Assembly (NCBI GenBank): GCA_905116865.2
Contig: CAJHNH020005990.1
Coordinates: 186,001-250,000 of the forward strand
Reading direction: 5' to 3'
Source of the DNA: Candidula unifasciata
Lineage: Eukaryota; Mollusca; Gastropoda; Stylommatophora; Geomitridae
DNA: 64,000 nt
The translations under genes and the position numbers were made by a program. The notes beneath the pieces were generated by a model, which was not told the origin of the DNA, made no database searches, and saw only the letters and a list, made by a program, of their open reading frames with translations. Positions 1-11,769 of the stretch are shown here, piece after piece. Numbering within the stretch: position 1 is the stretch's first letter; every line of letters begins with the position of its first letter.

Positions 1-680
1 AGAAAATAGTGTTGAGGTGTGTATGTATATGTGTGTGGGGGGAAGGGGGTGGGGGGGTTGTGAGACAAAAATAGCTTTTATTAAAGCACTATGATTATCA
101 CAATTTGCCAGTAGCATCAGTGTTAGAGTTCTCACGAGATCATGACATGAGTCACCTGCTAGACTTGTTGTTTCTTTAAGGTCTAGATTACTTTCATCCA
201 TTTAATTCTCCACCTCATTAATGTTTAATCATTTTTAAAAATCATATTTTCAGAAAATATTTATGTTTATAAATAAATTGTAACCTCGGACCTGTGTAAA
301 ATATTTTTTTAAAGAATTTTTTCGGGAATTCCAGCATTGTGGACTATTTTGTTTAAAAGGATTTGTGGGATGAAAGGGTTATATAGTTGTGTAAAATTGT
401 ATATTAGTTTCTCCATTAAATTCTTGGAGTTCCATCGGTTGATTTATTCAGCAATCAGATGTATCGATCCAAAGCTGACAGTTTGACAGTATATGATTAT
501 GTTCCTCCACAGTGTTCTTATTTTCAGCTGTTTTCTTTAGCACAGCCAAAGTCCAGGCCCTAGTATCCTTGCATGATTGTGTGGTGTCATTATTTTCTTG
601 GATGTTTTATTTCTCTTGCTCTATCCAATTCAGTTTCTCCGTGTGATTGTCTTCAATTGGGCTAAGTCAAGATATCTTTG
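1..680. other. Non-coding stretch, nothing recognised
   Basis: AT-rich sequence with a G-rich run near 36-58. No motif-bearing reading frame or repeat family was recognised. Confidence 0.5.
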
Positions 681-689
681 GTGATGTTT

Positions 690-960
690 TTGTTTTTTAT
701 GTTTAATAAGCTGAAGTATTTTGGCCATGTTAAAAGTCAAGGTGGTCTGGAGAGAATGGTGATAGAGGGTAGAGTTTCCAGAAAACAAAGCTGAGACAGA
801 CCTCTGCGAAACTGGATACAAGACACTGAAGATGCATTGGCTATGAAAGCACATAGGGCTGGATAATTGGCTAGGGAAAGAGGGACATTCAGATGTGCTG
901 TGATGAGAGGGATGTTCTGTAAAGGACATGCTGGATTGATGATTATAATGATGTTCAATG
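690..960 (+). mobile_element. LINE 3' coding fragment (broken)
   Basis: The plus strand reads KYFGHVKSQGGLERMVIEGR followed by a stop, then a frame ending [10 protein letters not shown] and CKGHAG. This is the C-terminal part after the reverse transcriptase of LINEs with the FGH...R(G/R)RGRP signature. A sister fragment lies at 45700-45900 with the same [10 protein letters not shown] words. Confidence 0.7.
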
Positions 961-999
961 GCTCAGTGTCCCCCAGAATGTGTTATTGATCTCTTGTTT

Positions 1000-2300
1000 C
1001 CCTGTGTGGGTTTTGGGGTCCTGTTGGGGAAGGGGAGGAAGATATAAATTCTCTGCTTCCTTAACAAGCATGTCACAAAATGTGGATAATGATTTGCTGA
1101 AATCTGATGTGTTTGGTTGATAGCCTTAACCTAGCTGTAAACCACAACACAACTGCCTTTTTTAGTGCAGACACCTAAAAATATTTCTTTTATTCAGCTT
1201 GTGTGCATATAATGCAATAAAACTACATCTGAAAAACTTAATTTCTTTAACGCATCTTGTTTAAAGTCTACCTTTCTGAGCCATTTGGTGCTGTGGACCA
1301 GATGTGGGTGGTGATTATTCCTTCCCACAGTTTAGTATTGATGTTGCATAATACTATCAAAGTTTGTTTCTCTCTTAAGCTTGTTTTGTTTGTGTGTAGC
1401 TACAATGTTGCTTATATTTCAGGTTCAAATCCAGCTCTCTTCTAGTCATTTAGCCCAGGCAGGAGAACTTCTGTACTTGCTAATGGTCTTCTCTTGATTA
1501 ATGTTACTATTCCGTAAGAATCCCATTGACAGAAAAAAAGGGGGGGGGGGCAGTACCCATTTACTCTAAGCGATCAGTTCCTAAAGGCATGTTATAATGC
1601 ATATTTGGTGATGGTATTTGAGTTGAGGGCTAGAAAAGATTTTGTCAACCCAGGAAATTCAAATGTTTAGAGATAGGGAGAGTAGTAGTAGTTGAGGTTT
1701 TAACTTCATTGCAAACTGGTCACCCCAAAATTGCTCAATTCCTGTGCCTGAAAAGAAAATCACAGAAAATATCCCTTACTGTTCGATTTAAAAATGAGTA
1801 AACAAACAAACAAATTCTGACAAAATCCAAAAACATGCACATGCAGTAAATGCATAAAGCAGTCACTAAGAACCAACAGTTGCTATCAGAATTGCAATTT
1901 GTCATCAATGGAAGTAGTCAGTCATGCCAAGTTGGCCATACACATGCAATATTAATGCGTAAAACACTTTGCCGAATCGAATGCAAAGAGGCCACTGACC
2001 ATTTTCTGAATAGGGTGCAGACCACTTAAGGTGATCTCAGATGTGGTGAATTTCTGTTGTAAAAATAATTTGTTTATCCCAGCAATTACCATATGCTTGA
2101 ACTCTTTCTGAATAAGAGAAATGTGTGATAAGAAAAACTGTTTCTTGGGTACCTGGTGAGTTGTCCTTATCAGAACTGCACTATATCACAGAGGGAGTAG
2201 ATTCTAGCGGCATTGGCATAATAACGTGGAGGATGATCACTTTGTAGGTTTATTTGATCTCCCTTTATTTAATTTTTAACTGTTTCAATGCAAGGGGATT
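1000..2300. other. Mostly unique non-coding DNA with a SINE-B fragment
   Basis: Around 1065-1165 the words aacaagcatgtcacaa and cctagctgtaaaccacaaca match the SINE-B family seen at 16120-16260 and 34330-34480. The rest, including a short G run at 1540-1550, shows no recognisable coding. Confidence 0.45.
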
Positions 2301-2309
2301 CTGCCTATC

Positions 2310-2740
2310 ATGTTTTCTCAGTATGTCCAATATCGAACAGTTACAGATTTTAGCCAGTGCAATATCTGGGGCTGATCAGAAGTTGAAAAATCTATCAGTT
2401 TTTGGCCAGTGTTGTTTCTGACATTGCACTGCAGTAACATGATTTCTCTGGTTGTTATCACAGGCATGGCTAAAAATATCTTTTTACACAAAAAGGAATT
2501 TGAAGAAAAAATAAAGACAACAAGTTTGAAAGCTTTATTACTCAAAGATGGATTTTCTCTCATTCCAGAGCAAAATTTTTGAGGACTGCCAGGAAATCCC
2601 TGCAGGTTGATGCCAATCCCCGGACCATGGTTTGAAGAACAAAGCTTAAAGGCATATGGCAGGGCAGATAACCCCAATAATTTGAGAATTTCTGTTTTCA
2701 AGGTTTCACATTTGCTTTTCTTAATAGCCACTTTGTGACA
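2310..2740. other. Unassigned semi-open stretch
   Basis: Long open frames exist on the minus strand (137 residues) and in pieces on the plus strand (AKNIFLHKKEFEEKIK...). I recognise no domain on either strand. It may be an old retroposed fragment or chance. Confidence 0.25.
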
Positions 2741-3925
2741 GCATATTTTCTTCTATACAGTAGTAGGCTTTTTAATTGATTATTTTATATTGAATTTGGC
2801 TTTCATTTATACATTTTAGTATATTAAATACATTTGCAGTAAAATGAAGCATCTGATCTGCTGAGTAGTAATATTTTGTGTTGCTGTTTTTGTTTTTTTT
2901 GTAAGATAAAAAAAAACTTCTGCATTCATCCAAAGTTGTGCGTTGTGCCAGTTTACAGCATGGCTAGGATATTTGCAGCTCCGACCTCCTCAGGCATTTG
3001 TTCCGCCCAGGTTAGCGTTTCCGGAGATATTAAAACATGCATCTAGGGTAGGTACACTTTGCATGTGTAAGCATTGGCAGGTAGTGATTATGCTGGAGAG
3101 GGTATCACATGATATTTTCCTCCTCATCACGTTGCTTTTGAGAGTATGTGTGCACATGTAGCATCATCCTACAAGTAACTGGTAGCTTTAACACATTACA
3201 CTTTCTACATGACTGGTCTAAACTTGCAATGAGCATTCTTTTAGCTATGTTCAAGATGTAAACTGAGTGGTGGATTTGTAATAAAAAGTAAAAAATTATT
3301 TTTCTTTGGCAGTGGAAATTGTAAGTGACAATTACAGCCATTACATGCATGCCTCGCCACTGGGTAGTGAGTTAGGATTATCTCCTAACTGGGAGATGTA
3401 AGACTCCTCACGAGCTCGTGGGATCCCTTTTGGCAAAGTAGAGTACCCATTTAGCTTCTATTCTGAATAATATTAAACTATGGGAGTATTTGGTAGATAT
3501 CTGTTTATCATGGTCTCAAGTTCCATAACAGTAGGCAGACGATTACCTCATAATGCTGCGGCCATAACCAACCAGTCTGCTCACTGCCAAGAAGGAAAGC
3601 ATTGACAGGTTTTTCCCTTTAACAAACTTTGGACAGGCGACCTCAACCTCACGCCCTCCGCAGCCCCTAGGCAACAAACATTGGGTGCAGGCTCAGACCC
3701 CTTCAGTCTTCCCCCGAATAAAGTAAGAAAACATTGAAACAAAAAGGGGGAGGGCGACCTGCAATCATGCCTCCTCGCACATTTTGCAATTAATTAGGTA
3801 GGGGAACCTTAGGTCTTTGAATGTCCCCACCAAGAAAACACATTACTCCAGGCGGCTAAGCCCCGACTTAATCATTTTGTAAGGGGGCTAGGATATCCCT
3901 TTCAGCTATGTATATCTTCTTCTTT
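2740..3925. other. Non-coding DNA with degenerate SINE-like segments
   Basis: 3640-3740 has the words caggctcagaccccttcag and cccccgaataaagt, which recur at 6085-6150. This marks a dispersed repeat that ends in a C-rich run plus gaataaagt. No coding is seen. Confidence 0.4.
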
Positions 3926-4180
3926 TTCAGGGCCTGTTAACTAAGGGGCAAAGTTCTGGTTGCTCAGCCACTTCTGGGTTTTAGTCTTGTTTCCTTGCTT
4001 GCACATCCATTCCACAGATCTGGCTTATTTGTATGCAGACTCTTGGGTCCCTGCTTCGCAGGCAGATGCCCTGCGACTTTGAAGGAAACCCCTAATTAGC
4101 TACTCTTGTGACGTGCTTATTAGGGAGGCAGAGGGTCTATTCTTTTTCCCCCCAACACCGGGGCCCCGGAACCCACTTAA
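3926..4180 (-). mobile_element. SINE-A copy, antisense
   Basis: It shares ordered words with a dozen other copies here: (ctt)n, then a ctgtaaact-like block, caaagttctggttg, cacatccgtttt-like, tatgcagactcttgg, gcaggcagatgc, gactttgaagga and the ggccccggaacccac end. The plus-sense copy starts at the ggttccgggg side and ends in gaagaagaag. Confidence 0.7.
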
Positions 4181-4359
4181 AAAATGATCTTTTAACGTAT
4201 TTGTACATTTTATGTTACTTCATGTATATTATTATGTCTGTTTGCCATTCAGCACATTATTATTATTATTATTGTGCTGAATGTCAAAAATTTGAAGTAA
4301 TATAAAATGTTTAAGCAATTAATTTTGCAGAACATATATATGCATGCTTGCAAGAGGGC

Positions 4360-4762
4360 TCTTGGCTATCCCCCGAATAACAGGCACAAAAGATGGCGGC
4401 CACAAAAACACCCTAACAGAGCCTCAGTCACGTGTCAATTGTGCACTTTCGGTGACTTAATTTGTGGTTTTTCTGCGACTACCGCTGCCGCCGAGAGTAT
4501 CCCCCACTCTGCTCACGCGGCGTGAATTGGGGCTAAATTAGATGACTGGGACTCACGAGCAGCAGCTTCCGCATCTCCTGCAGCTTTGCTCATGAGTCCT
4601 AGCCATCTAGTTTAGTCTCAATGAGCGGCGTGGTGGATACTCTCGGCGGTGGCAGTAGTCGCCGGAAAACCGCAAATTAGGTCGCCAGAAGTGCGCAGTT
4701 GACACGTGACTGAGGCCCTGTTTTTAGTCGCCATCTTTTGTGCCCATTATTCGGAAGATAGC
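4360..4762. mobile_element. Foldback MITE, long terminal inverted repeats
   Basis: The left arm from ggctatcccccgaataac to gagagtatccccc is the reverse complement, with mismatches, of the right arm ggatactctcggcgg to attcggaagatagcc. The central part holds ctcctgcagctttgctcat. The same family recurs at 56733-57062, and a right half lies at 11205-11320. No coding capacity is seen. Confidence 0.75.
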
Positions 4763-5004
4763 CGGTCTCTTCTTGTACAAAATTTTTGTTGTGATTTTGA
4801 CTGCTGTGTGAACAACTTCCCACATTATTTCCAATTACCCCAGATAGCCTTTATGACCTCAGCCATTGTTGTTTCTAGCCTACGAAACAAATTATAGTCT
4901 TCGCTGACAATACATCCAATCAAACACGAAGCAATGACTTGCTATTATTCAAATATGCATGGGTATTTATTTACAGCTCATATCATTTTCCTTACGTCCT
5001 TTTG

Positions 5005-5435
5005 AGGACGTAATTTTTTGTTATTTGAAGCCCTACTCTTGCTTTTGCCAGGGGCTGCAATATAGGCAGGCCATCAATATGGCCAATTGTCTGAACGCGG
5101 TTTCTGGGACCCCTCCATGGTAATCCTCACCCACATGGTGGCACTTTGTGTCATCGGGTGTTTATCGCTTGTGTGATGTCCTGGTGGGGTAGAAAGTCAG
5201 TCAGTTACAGCTCATTTTATCCAGTCATCTCTTTGTGAGATGTAATTTTTCGTTATTTGAAGCCCCACTCTGGCTTTAGCCAGGGCTGCAATATAGCCTG
5301 ACCATAAATATGGTCTAATGGCTGAACACGGTTTCTGGGACCTCTCCACTGTGATCCTCATCCACATGTTAGCACTTTGGGTCATTGGGTGTTTATCGCT
5401 TGTGTAATGTCCTAGTGGGGTAAAAATCTACTACT
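5005..5435. repeat. ~200-bp dispersed repeat, two tandem copies
   Basis: The block atttgaagccc ... gggctgcaatata ... tgtgatgtcctggtggggta occurs at about 5005-5200 and again at 5230-5430. A third copy sits at 46450-46647 with target duplications, and a fragment at 49440-49500. It looks like a short retroposon family. Confidence 0.7.
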
Positions 5436-5439
5436 AATT

Positions 5440-6020
5440 TGCAGCTCGCTCTTTATGCAGAAGAGTTAAGAAGCTAGCAGTGCCTTCTTTATGACCACCA
5501 GCAGCATGACGATGGAGGTGATGGCGGTGACACAGGCTTTCATGCATCTAGAATCACAGAACTATTCCCGCGTGTGTGTGCTGAGTGATTCTTTGAGCTT
5601 GATCCGGCGGGTCGAGGCAGGCTGGTTACTCAGACAGTGGTTTCAGTCATTGCAAAACTCTCTTGTGTGTGCAGTTACCTTCATATTCGTCCCAGGGTAT
5701 GCAGGCGTTGTTGGTAATGAAAGAGCTATTTGATGCATTAATTGAAGATGGCCGGCCTATGGATCACGCAGACATTGTCATTGCCATTAGAGAGATAGGA
5801 CGTTGTGAGGATTTTGGAAGCAGCGTGTTCACATCACTGCTAAGAATACGAGAAATGGGAGTAAAGATCGGCACAGCCAAGCATGAGAAGCACACCTGAC
5901 GCACAGGAAGTCTTGTCGACCAACATTAAACTGGCACTATTAACCACGCGACGCTGATGAATATGTTGAGAAGGGAATCGGAGCGCCTATGCGTGTGTCC
6001 TGAGTGCTGTAAGATAATCT
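5440..6020 (+). mobile_element. LINE RNase H domain and 3' end, broken
   Basis: The plus strand reads EVMAVTQAFMHLESQ, VCVLSDSLSLIRRVEAGW and VTFIFVPGYAGVVGNERA, the RNase H-like segments of LINEs (Glu, DS and the late Asp region). A frameshift follows, then DIVIAIREIGR...MGVKIG and a C-terminal CVCPECC. Related fragments lie at 35260-35500, 46290-46990 and 51480-51915. Confidence 0.75.
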
Positions 6021-6094
6021 AACTCACAAATTGTTTTAATATAGAACGAATGCAGGCACAACATAAATATAAATATGGGTGGAGCTCAGACTCT

Positions 6095-6127
6095 TTCAGC
6101 CACCCCCCCCCCCCCCCCCCCCCCCGT
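6095..6127. repeat. Poly(C) tract
   Basis: A run of about 24 C residues lies at the end of a SINE-like segment, just before the LINE. It encodes only prolines in the overlapping frame. Confidence 0.8.
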
Positions 6128-6149
6128 TTCCCCTGAATAAAGTGACCTA

Positions 6150-7483
6150 TTTCTTGCTTACTATCTTCATTCCAATACCAAAAAAGGGTGACCTGAAATT
6201 ATGTACAAACTATCGAACTATTGCCCTGATCAGTCATGCAAGTAAAATTCTACTAAAAATTATAATGAGAAGACTGCATAAGAAAATGGAAGAAGAGATT
6301 AATGTAGCTCAGGCTGGATTTAGACAGGGAAGAGGAACAAGAGATCATATATTCAACATGCGTTTAATAATAGAGAAGTGTAGAGAATTTAATGTAAATC
6401 TGTTCTTATGTTTTGTGGATTATTCAAAAGCATTTGACTGTGTACAACATCAGAAGCTTTGGGAAATCATGAGGAATATGGGCTTTCCATCACATATAGT
6501 GCAGCTCATTAAAATGCTCTATCAAGACCAACAAGCAGCAGTCAGAATAGATGGAGAGACATCAGACTGGTTTGGCATCAAGCAAGGAGTCCGTCAGGAA
6601 TGTGTGCTGTCACCGTATTTGTTCAACCTGTACGCCGAAAATATAATGAGAAATGTAAGAGATGATATAAACAAGGAACAATATGATGCCCTAAACATCG
6701 GTGGTCATGAAATACCAGAAATTCGTTATGCTGATGATACAGTATTACTAGCAACATCACAAAATGGTTTAGAAAACTTATTAACCTCACTCCAAAGAAA
6801 TAGTGAAAATCATAACTTATTTCTTAACATAGCAAAATCAAAGATAATGCATACAAACAAAACTGCCATGGAGAAGGAAATATATGTTAATGAGGAAAGA
6901 TTGGAAGTGGTGGAAAATTTCGAATATCTTGGGTCACTGGTTACCAACAATGGTGACACAATGAAAGAAATTAAACAGCGACTGACTAAAACAACTGAAT
7001 AAATTATGGAATTGTACAGATAGAATTACAAAGGTCAGATTTTTAAGAGCATGCATCTTTCCCATTGCAACATACGCCTGTGAGACCCGGACACTTACTA
7101 AACAAGCGGAACAGCGCATAAATGCATTTGAATGTAAATGTTACAGACAGGTTCTAAGAATATCTTGGGTAAAGAAAAGAACAAATGCATCCATACTTCA
7201 AGAGCTGAATATTGAAGAGGGTTGGCTAGTAAAGACAATAAAACAAAGAAAATTGAAATATTTTGGTCACTTGAAACGTCATGGAAGTCTAGAGAGAACA
7301 ATAATGGAGGGGTATATGCCTGGGAAGAGAGGAAGAGGAAGGCCAAGGAGAAGATGGGTGCAGGATGTGGCAGATGATCTCCAGATGGGTGTATCAGACG
7401 CAGGACATCCTGCTCAGGATAGGAAGGTTTTCCGGAGGGTTGTTATGGCAGCGAGGTTCCGCGAGGGACATGCTACTGAATGA
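6150..7483 (+). mobile_element. LINE copy A: reverse transcriptase and C-terminal domain, frameshifted and 5' truncated
   Basis: Non-LTR reverse transcriptase. Visible blocks in order are IPIPKKGDLKLCTNYRTIAL, QAGFRQGRGTRDHIFNMR, FVDYSKAFDCVQ (first catalytic Asp), a GVRQECVLSP loop where family members have Gly, RYADDTVLLA (YADD catalytic pair) and NFEYLGSLVT. After codon 307 a stop appears because 17 bases are missing near 6985 relative to copy B at 37300. The frame resumes as the C-terminal part FGHLKRHGSLERT, with GKRGRGRPRRRW. The endonuclease half is absent. The clade (RTE-like is my guess) needs a tree. Confidence 0.88.
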
Positions 7484-8465
7484 ATGAATTTCTTGATTGC
7501 GTCTTTCCTATTCATTATCATTGTCTACCTTTTGCTCGCTTGCCTTCCACCTTTTTTCCGTCTGTTTTTGTGTGTGTAAGAGTGTTGACTTTATGGCCGA
7601 AACATTTCACCTCCTGTTTTATTTCTACAGCAATTTCCTGTTTCACCAGAATCTCTATATTTCGTTTTTTGTTTCCGTGAAATGCGATCCATTCTTGTGT
7701 ATATCCGTATATTCAGAGACTCAGTATAAGGTTCCTCTACACTGGCCTGTGTTGCAAGAGATAAGCTTTGCAAGATTGCGGGTGGACGCGGGGAATGTTC
7801 CGTATGGCATTTGTTTTCGCAGGTGGTGGTGACACCTAGTTCTTAGTTCCCTATTTTATTAAAGAGATAACTGCTTTACCAACCAGGTCACCACAAATGA
7901 ATGACCCTCTTCCTTTTTGAAACACTATTTTGACTGGCCTGTCACAGTCGCCCTTCACCCGCGATGTCTAACCATCACGTTGTAAATTATAGGTCATTTA
8001 CTCGTCTGTCTTGTCTATGACTTCACCTACTTGCACTAACCAAACCTAGAGCACGTACAATAAATAAGGGCGGGTTCGAAGCTAAATAGTCTTATAAGTA
8101 GGTTGGCCCTTTGTTCAGTAAGAGCTGTTTACTTGATAAAGTACATTTACGGATAGTGTTGATCTGTCTTCACATACGTTCATATTGAAACTATAAGTAA
8201 CCACAATATATGAGGTGCACAATAACGCACTAAATGTGTGTATATGGAGTTTAAATTTATTTCAAGGTGAAAAGTTCAGTGTCAGTTATTGATCTGCCGA
8301 TGGAAGTGGGTCAAATGGGTGTAGTCCAATCCCCCCACCCCCGAAATAAATTTATCTCTCAAGGCTTCTCAAACTTGGTAAATGTTGTTTCCCTACCCAT
8401 TTCGTTAAGATATTTTTCAGGATTCCTCAGCAATAAAATCACTAACAATGTAGTATTGTTTTTAA
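7484..8465. other. Non-coding stretch
   Basis: No recognised gene. A (tgaa)n end of the LINE is followed by CT-rich sequence with gttgactttatggccgaaac, a gene-free word also seen in altered form near 61470. The remainder is unique-looking. Confidence 0.4.
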
Positions 8466-8472
8466 TAGCCTT

Positions 8473-8506
<34 letters not shown>

Positions 8507-8900
8507 TTACTTTCCATGTGCACAAAGGACGGCTCCAGTCTTCTTCTTCAATCCTTCTGTCAGAAAACATATTAGGAGGCCGATAGCCTCTATGAAAGCT
8601 ATCGTGCAGTCCATATCTCCTCGTGTACCATACAGTTTTGTTTTCATTGTGGTTGAAACAGACCAGATTGCGTCTCTGTTGGTAGCATACAGTTGACAGT
8701 GTTGGAGCACATGCTCAGCATTTTCTGTTGACACGCTACAGGAACACGTCTCTGTGTTTCCCACACCGAAAAGGGCTCCAGTCACACCATGGTCCATGGA
8801 ATGAACCTCAAGAAACCAGTTGGATGCAGCCTGTGGACCTCTTGAGACTTGCTTTGACTGCATAAGTACTCTCTTGCCTCTTTTTCTCACAAACACTCAC
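8466..8900 (-). mobile_element. LINE 3' end (zinc-knuckle-like C-terminus) with poly(A)
   Basis: The minus strand reads FGVGNTETCSCSVSTENAEH, VLQHC, then KLYGTRGDMDCTIAFIEAI and TEGLKKK. The element ends in a poly(A), seen as a T run at 8469-8504 on the plus strand. It is a close relative of the element at 62319-63986 and of 31870-32165 (CTCGKVPQTAEHVLQDC). Confidence 0.8.
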
Positions 8901-8909
8901 ACGCACGCG

Positions 8910-8949
<40 letters not shown>
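8893..8949. repeat. CA/CG dinucleotide microsatellite
   Basis: A run of ca and cg steps, about 55 bp. Confidence 0.9.
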
Positions 8950-8950
<1 letters not shown>

Positions 8951-9085
8951 TTATGCATCTACTAACGAGATGAGGGTTATTTTGCGTGGCAGTCATTTGT
9001 TCGTCGTTTCCTTCCCAGACATTGGTCGGAAAATATATTCCTGTTCTGCTAAGGCCTTAACTTGTCCGGTGCCTTGGCAAACAAG

Positions 9086-10139
9086 GAATTCCAGAGAAAT
9101 TTGACTAAAAAGCTCAACAAAATGGGGAAGCAGAAAAACGTGCACAAAACAACACAACGTAACGTTTCGATCAGGCGGCCTTTTTCAAACATAAGTGAAT
9201 GAACTACACAAACGTAACAACGAGGAGATGAGAGTATGTAGATCTCTAAGGGGTGACGTGAGCAACGTTTAAAAAAATGTGGTGTGGAATAAACGAAATA
9301 AAATAAAACAAACGATAGCTAAAAATAGTCACAAAAAATAATAGTAGTATTGTTAATATATAATATAATACTGTGAATAACAGAAATACAAATGTTAATG
9401 ATATATAAATGATACTGACTGATGAGAAATATAATAAAGTAATAATGGGAAATAAAATAAAATAAATAATATTTAAAATGTCATAAGAGTAGAACTATTT
9501 AGATGAAGGTATGTTGGATATTGATACCACTGGACTAGGAACGCCTAGGCTATGGATGAGGCAATTTTCTATCATACTATGCGCCTCGCTTTAGAAAATC
9601 GCCTCATCCATAGCCTAGGCGTTCTTAGTCCAGTGGTATCAATATCCAACATACCTTAATCTAAATAGTTCTACTCTTATGACATTTCAAATGTTAATTA
9701 TTTTATTTTCTTCTCTTTTATTTTATTTCATATTATTACTTTATTCTATTTCTTACCAGTCAGTATCGTTTATCTATCATTAAAATTTTTATTTCTTTTA
9801 TTCCCAGTATTATATTATATGTTAACAATACTACTGTTTGTTATTGTATGTGGATATATTTTTTTTAGCTATCGTTTGTTTTATTTTATTTCAATTATTC
9901 CACACCACATTTTTTCAACGTTGCTCACGTCACCCCTTAGAGATCTACATACTCTCATCTCCTCGTTGTTAAGTTTTTGTAGTTCACTTATGTTTGAAAA
10001 AGGCCGCCCGGTCGAAACGTTACGTTGTGTTCTTTTATGCCCGTTTTTCTGCTTCCCCATTTTGTTGAGCTTTTCTGTCAAATTTCTCTTGAATTTCTTG
10101 TATTAGCTTGACTGCAGTCACCCCCATATTTTCACCATT
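9086..10139. mobile_element. Long palindromic (foldback) insertion with 13-bp target duplication
   Basis: A left arm of about 490 bp (from caaatttct complement at ~9090 to 9575) is nearly the reverse complement of a right arm at about 9600-10100. They are separated by roughly 25 bp around tttctatcatactatgcg. The 13-mer cttggcaaacaag flanks it at 9073-9085 and 10140-10152, as expected of a target duplication. The right end has an extra ~37 bp outside the palindrome. No protein motif is seen. Each arm carries a ggccgcc...gaaacgttacg block like the ends of Penelope-type elements. Confidence 0.8.
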
Positions 10140-10152
10140 CTTGGCAAACAAG

Positions 10153-11088
10153 CAGACTGATCATTTTAGTCCAATATGTGATGACATAACTGAGCAGTAA
10201 GTCCTGTCAGTTTGCAGTAATAATCTGTGACAATTGTAGAAACCAAACGTAAGTAATGATCAGATGAAGAGGATGCTAATTCACCTTCTCTGAGAACCAC
10301 TGCTCAGTTTGCGTGCTTGCCATATTGGAGTTGCTAGGGGACTTTTTTCTTTTTAATCTTATTCTTAACTCGAATTTCTACACACATATCTTCATATGCA
10401 TATGAACACTATTTGTATTTTCTAGCAATTAGTTTTCTTGTTGTTGTTAATATTAAATATTTGAAGAAAAAAAAAAACTTGGAATTTGATTAGAAGATAT
10501 AATTGAGCCAGGCTGTCTAGGGATCTGTCAGCTGGCCACCACCGATTGTTCACGTGCGTGCCGTGACCCCGACCCCAGCAGACGTGACCCCGGAGCAGGT
10601 CAGCGGCGGACAGACAGGAGACAGGGTTTGGTTTGTTCTTGATCTTGTCCGACTCCGACACACGTTTCTCTCCGATTGTATGGCCTAAGATAGTGCTTTT
10701 TAGGATTAACATAGTTGATGTCGTTTTTGGTTTTTATTCGAGGAGTGTTGGAAACTTGAACGTGATCTTCAGAATAAGCATGATCTAAAGCGGAACTTTT
10801 ACGTTAATCCACTGACAAACGTGTGTATTTTTTATAATACTATTTGTTTTCATTTTGATACACCAGACCCAGTCACCAGTGAACATAATAACTAGTACAT
10901 AATAATTAAAAGTTAAAGACGTATCCCTACATTTGGACCGCATGTTTCTTAGTGGCTGTAGGATGCCTTAATAATAATATAAATGTATTTTTGGGTATTT
11001 ATGCATTGTAAACAATGATCATGTAAGAGTATGTGGGTGTACGTGTGTAATTTTTGAGTCAAGAAAGCACAGGTGTGCGACAGGGATG
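10153..11088. other. Non-coding stretch
   Basis: No gene is recognised. 10535-10680 is locally GC-rich with repeated gaccccg words. The remainder is AT-rich. Confidence 0.4.
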
Positions 11089-11204
11089 TACAGTAGAACC
11101 TCGCTTAACAGTAACGAGCACCTCTCATAACGAGTAATTCGCATAACGAGCAAAATAAATTGTAAAATAATGACTTCCTTAACGAGTGACGTTTTGCATT
11201 ATGA

Positions 11205-11320
11205 GTGGCGAGGAGAGGATAGTTGCTGGAAGTCCGCAATTTACATGTGACTAAGGCCCTGTCAGGGTGTTTTTTTTGGGCCCCCATGATGTGTGCCCGT
11301 TAATTGGAGGATAGCCCACA
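11205..11320. repeat. Half of a foldback MITE inside the Tigger element
   Basis: Words gtccgcaatttacatgtgac, aaggccctgt and attggaggatagccca match the right arm of the foldback elements at 56733-57062 and 4360-4762. Only one arm is present. Confidence 0.6.
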
Positions 11321-11443
11321 CATTTTCTCGAACTTGTGTTATATGTACATAAAAAAAAGTTAATTGAATTAATTAATAGGAAGATAATTAGAAAATAGAT
11401 TTGTAATTTTTGTGTGTGAAAAGTTTAATAAACTCTTGCAAAA

Positions 11444-11647
11444 ATGTTCCCGAAGAAAAAGCCGCAAGAAAACAGCCATAAGAGAGTAAAACTAACCATA
11501 GAAATAAAACATCAAATCATTGAAAAGCAAGAACGAGGTGTAAGCATGGCTGATCTAGCACGCACATACAATCGGTCTACATCAACGATTTGCACTATCC
11601 TCAAGGACAAGATTAAGGAGATAGATGCTTCACGGGAAGTGAGATAG
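11444..11647 (+). pseudogene. Tigger transposase N-terminal helix-turn-helix fragment
   Basis: This is a 67-codon open piece. KLTIEIKHQIIEKQERGVS is followed by MADLARTYNRSTSTICTIL, the psq-type DNA-binding domain. The frame ends in a tandem duplication of gatagatgcttcacgggaag (11617-11695). The continuation VTKMSAQRLRILDNVERLLL lies at 11698-11760. Confidence 0.85.
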
Positions 11648-11769
11648 ATGCTTCACGGGAAGGGACAAGATTAAGGAGATAGATGCTTCACGGGAAGTGA
11701 CAAAAATGTCTGCGCAACGGTTACGTATTCTAGACAATGTTGAAAGGTTGCTTCTCATATGGATAAATG

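Noticed and set aside
7098..7346. Hydrophobic minus-strand frame, also seen at 37467-37715
   Set aside because: Its two-fold occurrence follows from the duplicated LINE; the coding strand is the plus strand.
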